Source: a virus | DNA: 22,576 bases | Strand: one strand, 5' to 3' | Virus record (IMG/VR): IMGVR_UViG_3300042867_000238 | Span: 1 to 22,576 of that record | In this document: positions 7,580-15,078 of the stretch, piece by piece | How positions within the stretch are numbered: the stretch's first letter is position 1 | How the letters are laid out: every line of letters starts with the position of its first letter | Made by a program: the position numbers and the translations under genes | The notes under the pieces: generated by a model | Told to the model about the DNA's origin: nothing | Seen by the model: only the letters and a program-made list of their open reading frames with translations | Database searches by the model: none

Positions 7580-7848
7580 GATATTTATTGATTACATTCA
7601 TGAGAAAGCCCGGCGGGCAGATTGACGAACAAGTTACTGTATCTAAACGTATTAAACCAAGCGACTTGCAGACCTGTAATGTTATTTTAGACTATGCAAA
7701 AAAGAAAGTAGAGAAGTGTGTTATTGAGGGTAAAACCTTAGATAGAGAATGGGATCGTATGCACGAATATTATGAACGAATTTATCCTAATCTTATTGCA
7801 CAACTTGAAAAAGAAGCAAGTATTACAGAAAAGACAAACGGGGCCTAA
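7576..7848 (+). CDS. Small protein next to the clamp loader, unknown function
   Basis: 90 residues. It begins MRYLLITFMRKPGGQIDEQV and contains KPSDLQTCNVILDYAKKKV and an aromatic helix EWDRMHEYYERIYPNL. I recall similar proteins adjoining clamp-loader genes in marine T4-like phages; none has a function I know. It sits where T4 keeps gene 62 (clamp-loader small subunit, 187 residues) but is half that size and shows no evident likeness. It is translationally coupled to gp44 by an ATGA overlap and its stop codon lies in the loop of the terminator that ends the operon. A link to the clamp loader is only positional. Confidence 0.65.
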   Translation: MRYLLITFMRKPGGQIDEQVTVSKRIKPSDLQTCNVILDYAKKKVEKCVIEGKTLDREWDRMHEYYERIYPNLIAQLEKEASITEKTNGA

Positions 7849-7859
7849 GCCCCATTTTA
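7840..7859 (+). terminator. Bidirectional intrinsic terminator
   Basis: Stem GGGGC (7840-7844), loop CTAA, stem GCCCC (7849-7853), then ATTTTATT on the plus strand. On the other strand the same stem is followed by GTTTGTCTTTT. It overlaps the stop codon of the plus-strand gene and lies against the stop of convergent phoH, so it can end both units. Confidence 0.8.
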
Positions 7860-8642
7860 TTAACTATATAAGTTAAGCACGTGTTCAATTATGCAATGGC
7901 GTTGAACATCTTTTAGTTCAAACTTACATAACTGCAATCCCGGAATCACCCCCTTCCTCAATCGATTTTGTAAGTCTAATAGCCCATTGTCGGCTGTTTT
8001 ACGATCGGCTTGTTCAATGTCACCAGTAATTACAATCTTACTACCGACGCCGATTCTGGTCATAATCATTTTGAGTTGACCCGGGGTTGCGTTCTGTGCT
8101 TCATCTAATACTACCCAACTGTGTTTGAAATTTCGACCTCGACAGAATGCTAGAGGTGCGATTTCCACTATTTGTTCTTCTAGCATGTGGGTTATTTCTT
8201 TTGTGGTATAGTACTCACGCAGTACATCTAATAATGGTCTCGTCCAAGGTTCCATCTTTTGATTGATATCTCCTGGTAAGAAACCGTGTTTCTCATCATC
8301 GACACCTACAGCAGGTCTGGATAAGATAATCCTATCACATTCACCATTACGCATAGCTTTAATCGCAGCCTGCATTGCTAAGTAAGTTTTTCCAGTACCC
8401 GCAGGCCCTGTGACAACAACAATATCTGTTTGTTCATCAAGTAGTGCGAGGATGTAATTTTCTTGGTTAACTGACTTAGGTATGAGATGTACAGGTTTTT
8501 TATTGACCCTTAATTCTCGTTGTGCTTGTGCGAAATCTATCGTTTTTGATTCATTTGTATAGAAAGTTTGATTATCCTGTTTTTTATTGTGTGAAAATCG
8601 TGTGTCTTGTGTTCGTAATGCGCTAGTTTTTCGTTTGCTCAA
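7860..8642 (-). CDS. phoH: PhoH-like ATPase
   Basis: 260 residues from a TTG start at 8642, chosen because AAGGAG (8650-8655, minus strand) sits seven bases upstream and no earlier in-frame ATG is present. PhoH proteins are P-loop ATPases tied to RNA handling and, in marine phages, widespread though of uncertain role. Visible: Walker A GPAGTGKT (79-86), a RPAVGVDDEKHGFLPGD segment (109-125) typical of PhoH, and Walker B VVLDEAQNATPGQ (177-189), followed by a TRIG helix and a GDIEQ motif. The first 45 residues are polar and probably flexible. It is the only minus-strand gene in the window, convergent with the clamp-loader operon and divergent from the next late operon. Identity is secure, the role is not. 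Confidence 0.93.
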   Translation of the reverse strand: MSKRKTSALRTQDTRFSHNKKQDNQTFYTNESKTIDFAQAQRELRVNKKPVHLIPKSVNQENYILALLDEQTDIVVVTGPAGTGKTYLAMQAAIKAMRNGECDRIILSRPAVGVDDEKHGFLPGDINQKMEPWTRPLLDVLREYYTTKEITHMLEEQIVEIAPLAFCRGRNFKHSWVVLDEAQNATPGQLKMIMTRIGVGSKIVITGDIEQADRKTADNGLLDLQNRLRKGVIPGLQLCKFELKDVQRHCIIEHVLNLYS

Positions 8643-8671
8643 GTTAATTCTCCTTTGTAGAGCGGTGAGTT

Positions 8672-8701
8672 CTCATAACACTCAAATTTATTTAAGGTCA
8701 A
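8672..8701 (-). promoter_or_regulatory. Possible phoH promoter, TTGACC-18-TATGAG
   Basis: On the minus strand TTGACC (8701-8696) and TATGAG (8677-8672) are 18 bases apart, four of six matches in the -10. A start near 8665 would give a 22-base leader containing the AAGGAG ribosome site. The spacer also contains TTAAATAAAT, which could be read as a late-type site, so the class is uncertain. The rest of the 8643-8814 gap holds only the late sites listed separately. Confidence 0.4.
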
Positions 8702-8743
8702 TACTTAGTGTCATAGTAGCATACTTATTGTGTAGTACTCTAG

Positions 8744-8753
8744 CATAAATATT
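8744..8753 (+). promoter_or_regulatory. Possible upstream late promoter CATAAATATT
   Basis: Contains the exact ATAAATA core (8745-8751), 49 bases upstream of the stronger GATAAATAC site. If used, it would give a leader of about 58 bases for the gene at 8815. Two tandem late promoters are possible, but nothing besides the motif supports this one. Confidence 0.35.
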
Positions 8754-8800
8754 AGGCTACGGTATGATTTATTGTTATTTGATGTATTCAAACCACAAAA

Positions 8801-8809
8801 GATAAATAC
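8801..8809 (+). promoter_or_regulatory. Late promoter GATAAATAC
   Basis: An exact copy of the GATAAATAC motif found before other late genes here. By the T4 rule, transcription would start at about 8814, one base before the ATG at 8815, with no room for a ribosome site. It would drive the three-gene late unit to 10588. Confidence 0.65.
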
Positions 8810-8814
8810 TACAT

Positions 8815-9417
8815 ATGAAAACCGCAGACGATTTTTTTAACAACGTTGATTATGTAAGCATAATCGATACCGTTAAGGGTATATTTACCAGTGACGGAAC
8901 TATGGCCGTTTTACTTGACTTTGAACGAGTATTAGACGAAGCTGATTTATATGCTTTTAAAAACTGGGAATTGGGTGAATTAGTCCAAGGTCCAGACGTT
9001 AAAAGATATACAGTATCCTGTGTCTTTATGTATCCATACAAGCTAATGCCTGACCCACGCGGTGCAAAAAGACTTGTTAGCGTAGGATGTAAAATCAAGT
9101 TTAAAAAGACTAAAATCAAAGTTCCTGTAGCGGTTACAGAACCAGATGATTATATTCCCGGTACACGATATCCAAAGACTGCTATGCGTGAAGTATGGTT
9201 AATCTATATTGAAATGCCTAAAGAATTAATGGATGATATCAAAGAAGGTAGTATCGATTTAGCAGGTCAAACAATTGACTTAAATGAATTAGATAATGCC
9301 TATGATGATGATTTGGATAAAGAAGATACGGGTGAAAAAGACGACCAAGAGCAAGATCAAATGGATCAAACCGGCACAGCAGATCCTGGATTAGGTGCTC
9401 CATTACCACAATTGTAA
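8815..9417 (+). CDS. Probable late or virion protein, acidic tail, unknown function
   Basis: 200 residues. Residues 1-155 form a mixed alpha/beta domain (DDFFNNVDYVSIIDTVKGIF, MAVLLDFERVLDEADLYAF, then basic SVGCKIKFKKTKIKVPV). Residues 165-200 are a low-complexity acidic and Gln-rich tail (DDDLDKEDTGEKDDQEQDQ) ending PLPQL. I recall relatives in uncultured marine phages near head or tail genes but cannot name a T4 counterpart. It is first in a late unit, directly behind a GATAAATAC promoter, and the next gene begins two bases after its stop. A virion role is inferred from the promoter type only. Confidence 0.62.
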   Translation: MKTADDFFNNVDYVSIIDTVKGIFTSDGTMAVLLDFERVLDEADLYAFKNWELGELVQGPDVKRYTVSCVFMYPYKLMPDPRGAKRLVSVGCKIKFKKTKIKVPVAVTEPDDYIPGTRYPKTAMREVWLIYIEMPKELMDDIKEGSIDLAGQTIDLNELDNAYDDDLDKEDTGEKDDQEQDQMDQTGTADPGLGAPLPQL

Positions 9418-9418
9418 T

Positions 9419-9979
9419 ATGACTAACAAAACTATATTAACTGAAGGATTAGACTATCATGACCTTGAAGGTCAAATGTTACCTATTGTAAGTGTTGATG
9501 AATATGCCGCACATATGGGTAAAGATAGCGAAATTGTAACATTAGCATTTACAGTTAAAAGCGAAGCAGCCGGCAAAGATTTAGGTGACTGGTTTGAACG
9601 TGGATATGATTGGGTGTTAGATGCACAAGTAAGTGAGGGTGAAGTAAAGCCTGGACAATATCTTGTATTCGTTGAAATGAATCGTAGAACAAGTGTACCT
9701 AAACGCATCATAGAATTATTAGATGATTTAGAAACATTGACTGCGTTATCAGTAAAAGACTGGACAATAATTGTTGACGAAGAAGAATATCAACCTGAAG
9801 AAGATATATTAAAACAAGTTATCACCATTAGTCCTCATCAATATCGTGAAGAAATTGAGCCCGAGGAAGAAGAAAAAATCAATGAAATGCGTGAATGTGC
9901 GGGATTAGAAGTTAAAGCTATTCATGCTGATAAACAAGATGCCGCTATTAAAGCATTTAAATCAATGGCAGGACTATAA
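9419..9979 (+). CDS. Unrecognised late-type phage protein
   Basis: 186 residues from the ATG at 9419, two bases after the upstream stop; the in-frame GTG at 9395 is rejected since it would overlap the previous gene and add a non-conserved-looking stretch. It contains ILPIV-like strands (MLPIVSVDEYAAHMG), EIVTLAFTVKSEAAGKDLGD, WFERGYDWVLDAQVS and VEMNRRTSVPKRIIELLDDL, then an acidic segment EEIEPEEEEKINEM and a short terminal helix with FKSMAGL. The pattern of a structured domain followed by an acidic linker and helix resembles small proteins near late genes of marine T4-like phages. No enzyme motif is visible. Encoded between the unknown first gene and the holin. Confidence 0.6.
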   Translation: MTNKTILTEGLDYHDLEGQMLPIVSVDEYAAHMGKDSEIVTLAFTVKSEAAGKDLGDWFERGYDWVLDAQVSEGEVKPGQYLVFVEMNRRTSVPKRIIELLDDLETLTALSVKDWTIIVDEEEYQPEEDILKQVITISPHQYREEIEPEEEEKINEMRECAGLEVKAIHADKQDAAIKAFKSMAGL

Positions 9980-9982
9980 AAT

Positions 9983-10588
9983 ATGGCAACAATATTACCT
10001 AAGAAGGCTGGATTTGAACAGCCCATGGCATTAGACGATGATCACCACGAAGCACTTGCGGCTGACCCAACAATACAACAATTTCCACAAGGTAGTAGTT
10101 ATGGTACAAACACATCATTTAGCGGGGCTTCAGCATTTGGCTCACCTTCGGCAGGAAGCTTCGGTAGCGGTTCGTTTGGTTCATCAGGATCGTTCTCAAA
10201 TCCCGGATTCAATCAACAATCAAGTTCAGGATTTGGAAGCACACAGAATGTCAATCAATCAAACAGTAATCAACCAGTACTTACTGGTGCCGCACCAACA
10301 AATGCCGCCAGTGGTGCAGATGTACTAGTTGCTAACGACAATACAGACTGGATTAACAAAAAATGGCGTCCAGTTATGGGTTGGATCTATATGCTAACTT
10401 GTACTATGGACTTTGTTATATTCCCAATATTATGGTCACTATTACAAGCATTAAGTAAAGGTAGTGTCACTATGCAGTGGCAACCATTAACATTACAAGG
10501 TGCTGGACTATATCATATCGCTATGGGTGCTGTTCTTGGTATTGCGGCTTACGGTCGTACAAAAGAAAAGATTGAGGGTAAATCTTAA
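9983..10588 (+). CDS. Holin, 3TM/GTA-type family, with FG-rich N-terminal extension
   Basis: 201 residues. Residues 128-201 match the GTA-type holin family: KWRPVMGWIYMLTCTMDFVI opens the first membrane helix (about 131-157), WQPLTLQGAGLYHIAMG leads into the second (about 171-191), and AYGRTKEKIEG closes the domain. Holins form lesions in the inner membrane that let the endolysin reach the cell wall. The 120 residues before it are unusual: polar, Gly/Ser/Asn-rich, with repeated FG or GF pairs (SFGSGSFGSSGSF). This part should be disordered and, if the domain follows known topology, cytoplasmic. The gene is third in a late unit and precedes a sigma70-type promoter. Family fairly sure; the tail's role is unknown. 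Confidence 0.72.
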   Translation: MATILPKKAGFEQPMALDDDHHEALAADPTIQQFPQGSSYGTNTSFSGASAFGSPSAGSFGSGSFGSSGSFSNPGFNQQSSSGFGSTQNVNQSNSNQPVLTGAAPTNAASGADVLVANDNTDWINKKWRPVMGWIYMLTCTMDFVIFPILWSLLQALSKGSVTMQWQPLTLQGAGLYHIAMGAVLGIAAYGRTKEKIEGKS

Positions 10589-10589
10589 T

Positions 10590-10617
10590 TTGACAAATAG
10601 TAGTAATGTGCTATAAT
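10590..10617 (+). promoter_or_regulatory. Consensus sigma70-type promoter, TTGACA-16-TATAAT
   Basis: Perfect TTGACA (10590-10595) and perfect TATAAT (10612-10617) with a 16-base spacer. As at 4576, exactly six bases follow before the ATG (10624), so the expected start point is the A of the start codon. It should drive dnaJ and probably the ClpA-like gene. Confidence 0.85.
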
Positions 10618-10623
10618 AGTTAA

Positions 10624-11415
10624 ATGGAACATTATCAAACTTTGGGTGTATCTAAAAACGCTAGCCCCGATGAAATTAAAAAAGCATATCGTAAGTTAGC
10701 AAGTCAACACCATCCAGACAAGGGTGGTGATACTTCTACCTTTCAAACAATTCAAACAGCATACGATATATTAAGCAATCCCGAAAAGCGTCAACAATAC
10801 GATAATCCAATGCCTCAAGGATTCTCTCAGGGGTTTCCGGGTGGAGGAACTCATTTTAATATGAATGGATTCAATATGGATGAGTTGTTTGGGCAAATGT
10901 TTAGACAACAACAACATCAACGTAATAATGTTTTTAGAACTACATTTTGGATTACGTTAGAACAAGTATATTTAGGTGGCGAAGAAGTATTGAAATTACA
11001 AACACCTTCTGGAATGCATATGGTAAAAGTTAATATACCAAAAGGAATTCCAGATGGTGGACAGGTAAGATATGAAAAAGTTATAGAATCAAATGATTTA
11101 ATCGTAGAATATAGAATACATAATCATTTAAAATATGATAGAAAATTAAATGACCTGTATTGTAATCATCAAATTTCTGTATTAGATTTGATTGTGGGTA
11201 CTAGTTTTGAATTTACTACTATTGGCAATAAAACATTGGAAGTAACAGTGCCATCCAAAACACAACCACATATGCATTTAAAATTAGGCGGACACGGATT
11301 ACCAATTCACGGTACAAACGCATATGGCGACCAAATAATATTGCTAAAACCCTTCATACCTGATATAATAGATACACGAATAACTGATAGCATTTTACTA
11401 TCTAAAATACAGTAA
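10624..11415 (+). CDS. dnaJ: DnaJ-like co-chaperone (type II, no zinc finger)
   Basis: 263 residues. DnaJ proteins bring clients to DnaK and trigger its ATPase. The J-domain covers about 3-62, with the HPD tripeptide at 30-32 (HHPDKGGD) and the usual YDILSNPEKRQQYD end. A Gly/Phe segment follows (PQGFSQGFPGGG, 69-80), then a C-terminal substrate-binding region with VKVNIPKGIPDGGQVRYE (109-126 of the beta domain) and KLGGHGLP. There is no CxxCxGxG zinc module, so it is CbpA-like, and shorter than bacterial DnaJ. No dnaK is in the window, so it would act on host DnaK. It appears leaderless behind a consensus promoter and is followed by the ClpA-like gene after 24 bases. Confidence 0.92.
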   Translation: MEHYQTLGVSKNASPDEIKKAYRKLASQHHPDKGGDTSTFQTIQTAYDILSNPEKRQQYDNPMPQGFSQGFPGGGTHFNMNGFNMDELFGQMFRQQQHQRNNVFRTTFWITLEQVYLGGEEVLKLQTPSGMHMVKVNIPKGIPDGGQVRYEKVIESNDLIVEYRIHNHLKYDRKLNDLYCNHQISVLDLIVGTSFEFTTIGNKTLEVTVPSKTQPHMHLKLGGHGLPIHGTNAYGDQIILLKPFIPDIIDTRITDSILLSKIQ

Positions 11416-11420
11416 ATATT
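11412..11420 (+). promoter_or_regulatory. Possible late promoter GTAAATATT
   Basis: The site overlaps the TAA of dnaJ and matches the nine bases found before the glycosyltransferase gene at 17219. A start near 11424 would leave AAAGGA (11427-11432) in the leader as ribosome site. It might give the ClpA-like gene a second, late promoter. Short AT-rich matches occur by chance, hence low confidence. Confidence 0.3.
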
Positions 11421-11439
11421 TTTTTTAAAGGAACTGGAT

Positions 11440-13716
11440 GTGAATAATTCACCCGAAATCGAATCAATCATTGAACAAGCAATTGATTATGCTAAAAAAC
11501 GTAAACATCAATATTGCACAATAGAACATTTACTGTTAGCCTTAGTAACCCATACTCCATTCAAAAAATGTTTGGATAGTTTTGGTTCTGATACTGATAT
11601 GATGATTCAGGAAGTTACTGCATATATCGACAGCTTACACGCTATTGTTGCTATTGTAGATCCTGACGTAGAAGTACAACCACGTAAAACAAACAGTTTA
11701 GAACGTGTAATGAATCGCTCTGTGACTCAGGTATTGTTTACTGGTCGTAGACAAGTTACAACTATTGACTTATATCTTTCTATGGCAAGTGAGGGTAACA
11801 GTCACGCACATTATTTCTTATTAAAGTATGGTATTAATAAGAATGAGTTTGTGGCACACTGGCAAAAGACATATAAAGGTTCAGAATTTACTGCTAAACT
11901 TACAAATGACCAAGCAGATGAAATCCTTGAAGAATACACAACTAATCTAACTAATCTTGCACGTTCAGGTAAACTAGAACCATTAATCGGTCGTAGTAAA
12001 GAACTTGACGATATTGTTAATGTTCTTGCTAAACGATTTAAATCAAATGTGTTGATGGTTGGTGATCCCGGTGTCGGTAAGACTGCAATTGCAGAGGGTC
12101 TTGCAACCATGATTGCGGATAAAACAGTACCTGAATTCTTGCTTGACCATGAGCTATATTCACTTGAAATTGGTGCGTTGCTTGCTGGATCTAAATATCG
12201 AGGTGATTTTGAAGAAAAAGTTAAAGCGGTACTAGATGCATTAAACACTAAACGCAAAGCAGTATTGTTTATTGATGAAGCACACACAATGAAAGGTTCT
12301 GGTGGTAGTACTAGTGGGTCAATTGACTTTGCTAATATGATTAAACCTGCAATTACTAAAGGTACATTAAAAGTTATAGCAAGTACAACTTGGGAAGAAT
12401 TCTATGAATCTTTTGAGAAGGATCGTGCGTTAATGCGTAGATTCTATCGTATTTCAATTGATGAACCATCACACGATAGTACCGTTCGTATCCTTAAAGG
12501 CCTAAGCACACGATTGAATGACTTCCACGATGTTGAAATTTCAGAAGAAGCAGTTAATTCCGCAGTAGAGTCAGCCGCACGATATATTCACGACCGTAAA
12601 AATCCAGATAAGTCAATTGATTTGCTTGATGCGGCTTGTGCTAAACAACGTGTTGCAGGTAATAAAGGTGCAATTATTACAAAAGACTTGATCCACGAAC
12701 AAGTTGAACGATTTACAGGTGTACCTGCTGATAAACTTAATGGTGATAACTTTGACCGTATTAATAGCCTTGAGGTCAATATCAAAGGTAAACTATATGG
12801 TCAAGATGAAACTATTGAACAGGTCTTAGAACGTGTATATGTTTCATTTGCTGGTATTGGTAATGAATCAAAACCAACAGCAAGCTTTATCTTCTTAGGC
12901 CCAACAGGTACAGGTAAAACAGAGTTAGCTAAGTTATTAAGTAAAAACCTTGATATGCCATTACTCAAATATGATATGTCAGAATATGGTGAAAAACATT
13001 CTGTGTCAAGTTTGATTGGTCCTCCCCCCGGTTATGTTGGCTTTGGTGATAGTCAAGTTGGCGGTGGTAGATTAATCAATGACTTAAGCAAGAATCCACA
13101 TAGCATTTTATTGTTTGATGAGGTAGAAAAAGCTCACCCTGATATTTTTAATATCTTTTTACAGATGTTAGATGAGGGTCGCATTACAGGAAGTAACGGC
13201 AAAGAAGTTAACTGTAAGAATACTATCATTATTATGACAAGTAACTTGGGTAGTGCTGATAGTGAAAAGAGCAACATTGGATTTGGATCACCGGAGAAAA
13301 TAGGTGAGGATGATAAAGCAATGCGTGACTTCTTCAAACCAGAATTTAGAAATCGTGTTGATTTGATTTGTAAGTTTAAGAAACTTGATACTCTTGCTAT
13401 TAAGAAGATTGTTGTTAAATTTACGGAAGAATTAAAGAAATCATTGTTTGATAAACATAACATTAGTTTAAATTTAAGTGAACCAGTTGTTGATTACTTA
13501 GCAGAACAAGGTTACGATAAGAAGATGGGTGCTCGTCCGTTAAGTCGTAAGATTGATGAGTTGATTCGTGTACCGTTAAGTAAGAAAGTGTTGTTTGAAC
13601 GTATTAAGAATGCGGCAGTTACTTGTGTAATGGTAGATGATAAAATTGAATTTAATGTTGTACAAAAAGCTATTGCGAAAGTAGGAGAAGATGGGATTAT
13701 TGAAATCAGTCAGTAA
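11440..13716 (+). CDS. clpA: ClpA-like AAA+ unfoldase
   Basis: 758 residues, the same length as E. coli ClpA, from a GTG start with AAAGGA seven bases upstream; the ATG two bases earlier runs straight into a stop. ClpA unfolds proteins and feeds them to ClpP. Seen: an N-terminal Clp repeat domain (1-145); D1 with Walker A GDPGVGKT (208-215), pore loop KYRG (252-255) and Walker B VLFIDEAH (275-282); D2 with Walker A GPTGTGKT (487-494), pore loop PPGYVGF, Walker B LLFDEVEKAHP, arginine FRNR and sensor 2 GARPLSR (697-703). There is no ClpB-type middle domain. IGFG at 613-616 falls where ClpA carries its ClpP-docking loop. All motifs are intact, so it should be active with host ClpP, which is inference. 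Confidence 0.93.
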   Translation: MNNSPEIESIIEQAIDYAKKRKHQYCTIEHLLLALVTHTPFKKCLDSFGSDTDMMIQEVTAYIDSLHAIVAIVDPDVEVQPRKTNSLERVMNRSVTQVLFTGRRQVTTIDLYLSMASEGNSHAHYFLLKYGINKNEFVAHWQKTYKGSEFTAKLTNDQADEILEEYTTNLTNLARSGKLEPLIGRSKELDDIVNVLAKRFKSNVLMVGDPGVGKTAIAEGLATMIADKTVPEFLLDHELYSLEIGALLAGSKYRGDFEEKVKAVLDALNTKRKAVLFIDEAHTMKGSGGSTSGSIDFANMIKPAITKGTLKVIASTTWEEFYESFEKDRALMRRFYRISIDEPSHDSTVRILKGLSTRLNDFHDVEISEEAVNSAVESAARYIHDRKNPDKSIDLLDAACAKQRVAGNKGAIITKDLIHEQVERFTGVPADKLNGDNFDRINSLEVNIKGKLYGQDETIEQVLERVYVSFAGIGNESKPTASFIFLGPTGTGKTELAKLLSKNLDMPLLKYDMSEYGEKHSVSSLIGPPPGYVGFGDSQVGGGRLINDLSKNPHSILLFDEVEKAHPDIFNIFLQMLDEGRITGSNGKEVNCKNTIIIMTSNLGSADSEKSNIGFGSPEKIGEDDKAMRDFFKPEFRNRVDLICKFKKLDTLAIKKIVVKFTEELKKSLFDKHNISLNLSEPVVDYLAEQGYDKKMGARPLSRKIDELIRVPLSKKVLFERIKNAAVTCVMVDDKIEFNVVQKAIAKVGEDGIIEISQ

Positions 13717-14416
13717 TGTACCGGGCATAGATTATTATGATTACCGAGATAGTGAATATTACAATAAGTTCACTTATCGGGTAAGATTTGTAATGCCCAG
13801 TATTAGATATATCATCAATGAGCTAACTGTAGAGGGTTTGATGAAACGGTATAATGCTACTACTGGTTGGAGAGTCATCAAAGAAAGTGACAGACCAATG
13901 GTTACTGAAGACCTAAACTCACTCAAACAATTAATAGAATTACGTAAATCAGGTAAAAAAGACGGTACTGCAACTGTTAGGTTAGAGTGGAATACAGTAT
14001 CAATTTTTAGTAATGACTTATCTTTTTTGAAAACTATTGAAAATCTCAAGCCCGATCTTGAATGTACATATACACAGGTACAAACAAATAATTTTGTAGG
14101 TGTAAAGTCATTTGTTAAAGAGCCTAAACATAAGTTTAGAGTATATTTAAAATCTAAGATAGTTAAGGGTGAGTTAATACCACAGCTTGATACCCTATTA
14201 AAACGCACACCTAGTTTGTATCCCTGTAATTCATTAAAAAATTGGTTACTAGGTGCATTACTTACTACAAATCAATATTCTTGGAGATATCGTTTTACTA
14301 GCCCTATTCATTTCATTGATTATGACGATGAAAGTACATTAAGCTATCTAGCATTAATGCACGGGGAATATCTCGGAAAACGCTATAAATTAGAAAAACG
14401 TCCTGAACCTATCTAA
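13691..14416 (+). CDS. Unrecognised phage protein overlapping the clpA end
   Basis: 241 residues. The ATG at 13691 lies 26 bases inside the ClpA-like gene, preceded by AGGAG at a short spacing of three bases; the ATG at 13716 is out of frame and ends at once. Features: a YRVRF strand near the start, RLEWNTVSIFSNDLSFLKTI (about 97-116), a segment KHKFRVYLKSKIVKGELIPQ (140-160), and an aromatic C-terminal part (YSWRYRFTSPIHFIDYDDE). Proteins with a similar FR(V/T)Y(L/F)K pattern occur uncharacterised in T4-like phages as far as I recall. There is no transmembrane helix or catalytic motif. It is probably translated by coupling to the ClpA-like gene. Confidence 0.65.
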   Translation: MGLLKSVSNVPGIDYYDYRDSEYYNKFTYRVRFVMPSIRYIINELTVEGLMKRYNATTGWRVIKESDRPMVTEDLNSLKQLIELRKSGKKDGTATVRLEWNTVSIFSNDLSFLKTIENLKPDLECTYTQVQTNNFVGVKSFVKEPKHKFRVYLKSKIVKGELIPQLDTLLKRTPSLYPCNSLKNWLLGALLTTNQYSWRYRFTSPIHFIDYDDESTLSYLALMHGEYLGKRYKLEKRPEPI

Positions 14417-14429
14417 AATGATGAATACT

Positions 14430-14438
14430 GATAAATAA
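14430..14438 (+). promoter_or_regulatory. Late promoter-like GATAAATAA before the homing endonuclease
   Basis: GATAAATA (14430-14437) identical in its first eight bases to the other late sites. The expected start is about 14443, at the base of the hairpin that follows, so the transcript would begin with that stem-loop and then carry AAGGAG and the endonuclease ATG. Confidence 0.55.
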
Positions 14439-14440
14439 GT

Positions 14441-14471
14441 GTGAGTCGCGGCATTACCAGTGCCCACTCAC
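14441..14471 (+). promoter_or_regulatory. Stem-loop in the leader of the homing endonuclease gene
   Basis: Outer stem GTGAGT (14441-14446) with ACTCAC (14466-14471). Inner stem GGCATT (14450-14455) with AGTGCC (14459-14464, one G-T pair) and a three-base ACC loop; a CGC bulge separates them. No T tract follows, so it is not an intrinsic terminator. It ends 10 bases before the AAGGAG. It may protect the 5' end or control translation. Confidence 0.5.
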
Positions 14472-14496
14472 TCTAATGCTACAAGGAGCAATCAGT

Positions 14497-15078
14497 ATGA
14501 CTATTTATTATGTTTACGCCTATTTGCGTAAAACAGGAACACCTTATTATATAGGTAAAGGTACTGCTCGTAGAGCATGGGCTCCTCACCGTACTAAAAT
14601 TAATGGGGTATGGGTTGGTCCGCAAACACCTAAAGATAAATCTAAAATTATCATAGTTGAATCTAATCTAACCGAAATGGGTGCGTTTGCATTAGAGCGT
14701 AGAATGATTCGTTGGTATGGTAGAAAGGATAATGGAACCGGTATACTTTATAACAAAACAGACGGGGGTGAAGGGACATCTGGGAGAATTTGTTCGGACG
14801 AACAAAAAAGAAAACATAGTAAGATTATGAAGGGTAGAAAAACAGGACCGCAAACACCTGAACATAGTAAAAATATTAGTCTATCTAAGACAGGAAAAAA
14901 GAGACCCGATGTTAGTGCCTTAAAATTAGGAAAAAGCAACACGTTAACTCATAACAATAATATTCGTAAAAGTCTATTAGGCAAGAAACATAGTATTGTG
15001 ATTTGTCCGCATTGTGAAAAATCAGGGGGCGCGGCAAATATGACAAGATATCATTTTAACAATTGCAGGAAAAGATAA
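14497..15078 (+). CDS. GIY-YIG homing endonuclease
   Basis: 193 residues from ATG 14497, which has AAGGAG nine bases upstream; the in-frame ATG at 14476 lies before that site. Homing endonucleases cut alleles lacking their own gene and so spread it. Seen: YYVYAYL (4-10) and [12 protein letters not shown] (17-28), the GIY and YIG strands with the catalytic arginine, then [20 protein letters not shown] with the catalytic glutamate (E67), and NKTDGGEG. From 100 to 140 come two NUMOD3-like basic DNA-binding repeats ([18 protein letters not shown] and a second ending SKTGKKRP). The end is a probable zinc finger, C160-x2-C163-x12-H176-x3-C180. All parts look intact. It is free-standing, not within an intron as far as visible. 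Its stop codon forms part of the next promoter. Confidence 0.9.
   Translation: MTIYYVYAYLRKTGTPYYIGKGTARRAWAPHRTKINGVWVGPQTPKDKSKIIIVESNLTEMGAFALERRMIRWYGRKDNGTGILYNKTDGGEGTSGRICSDEQKRKHSKIMKGRKTGPQTPEHSKNISLSKTGKKRPDVSALKLGKSNTLTHNNNIRKSLLGKKHSIVICPHCEKSGGAANMTRYHFNNCRKR

Noticed and set aside
8643-8814. Possible tRNA or small RNA in the longest intergenic gap
   Set aside because: No cloverleaf pairing or T-psi-C-like sequence could be found; promoters and ribosome sites account for what is visible.
9395-9418. Upstream GTG start for the second late gene
   Set aside because: It would overlap the preceding gene, lacks a ribosome site, and the ATG at 9419 fits the two-base spacing common here.
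10038-10328. A 96-codon open frame overlapping the holin gene
   Set aside because: It lies in the low-complexity Ser/Gly/Phe coding stretch of the holin in another frame; the holin frame has membrane helices and family motifs, so this is a by-product.
11440-13716. ClpB disaggregase instead of ClpA
   Set aside because: There is no long coiled-coil middle domain between D1 and D2, the length equals ClpA, and an IGFG docking-type loop is present.
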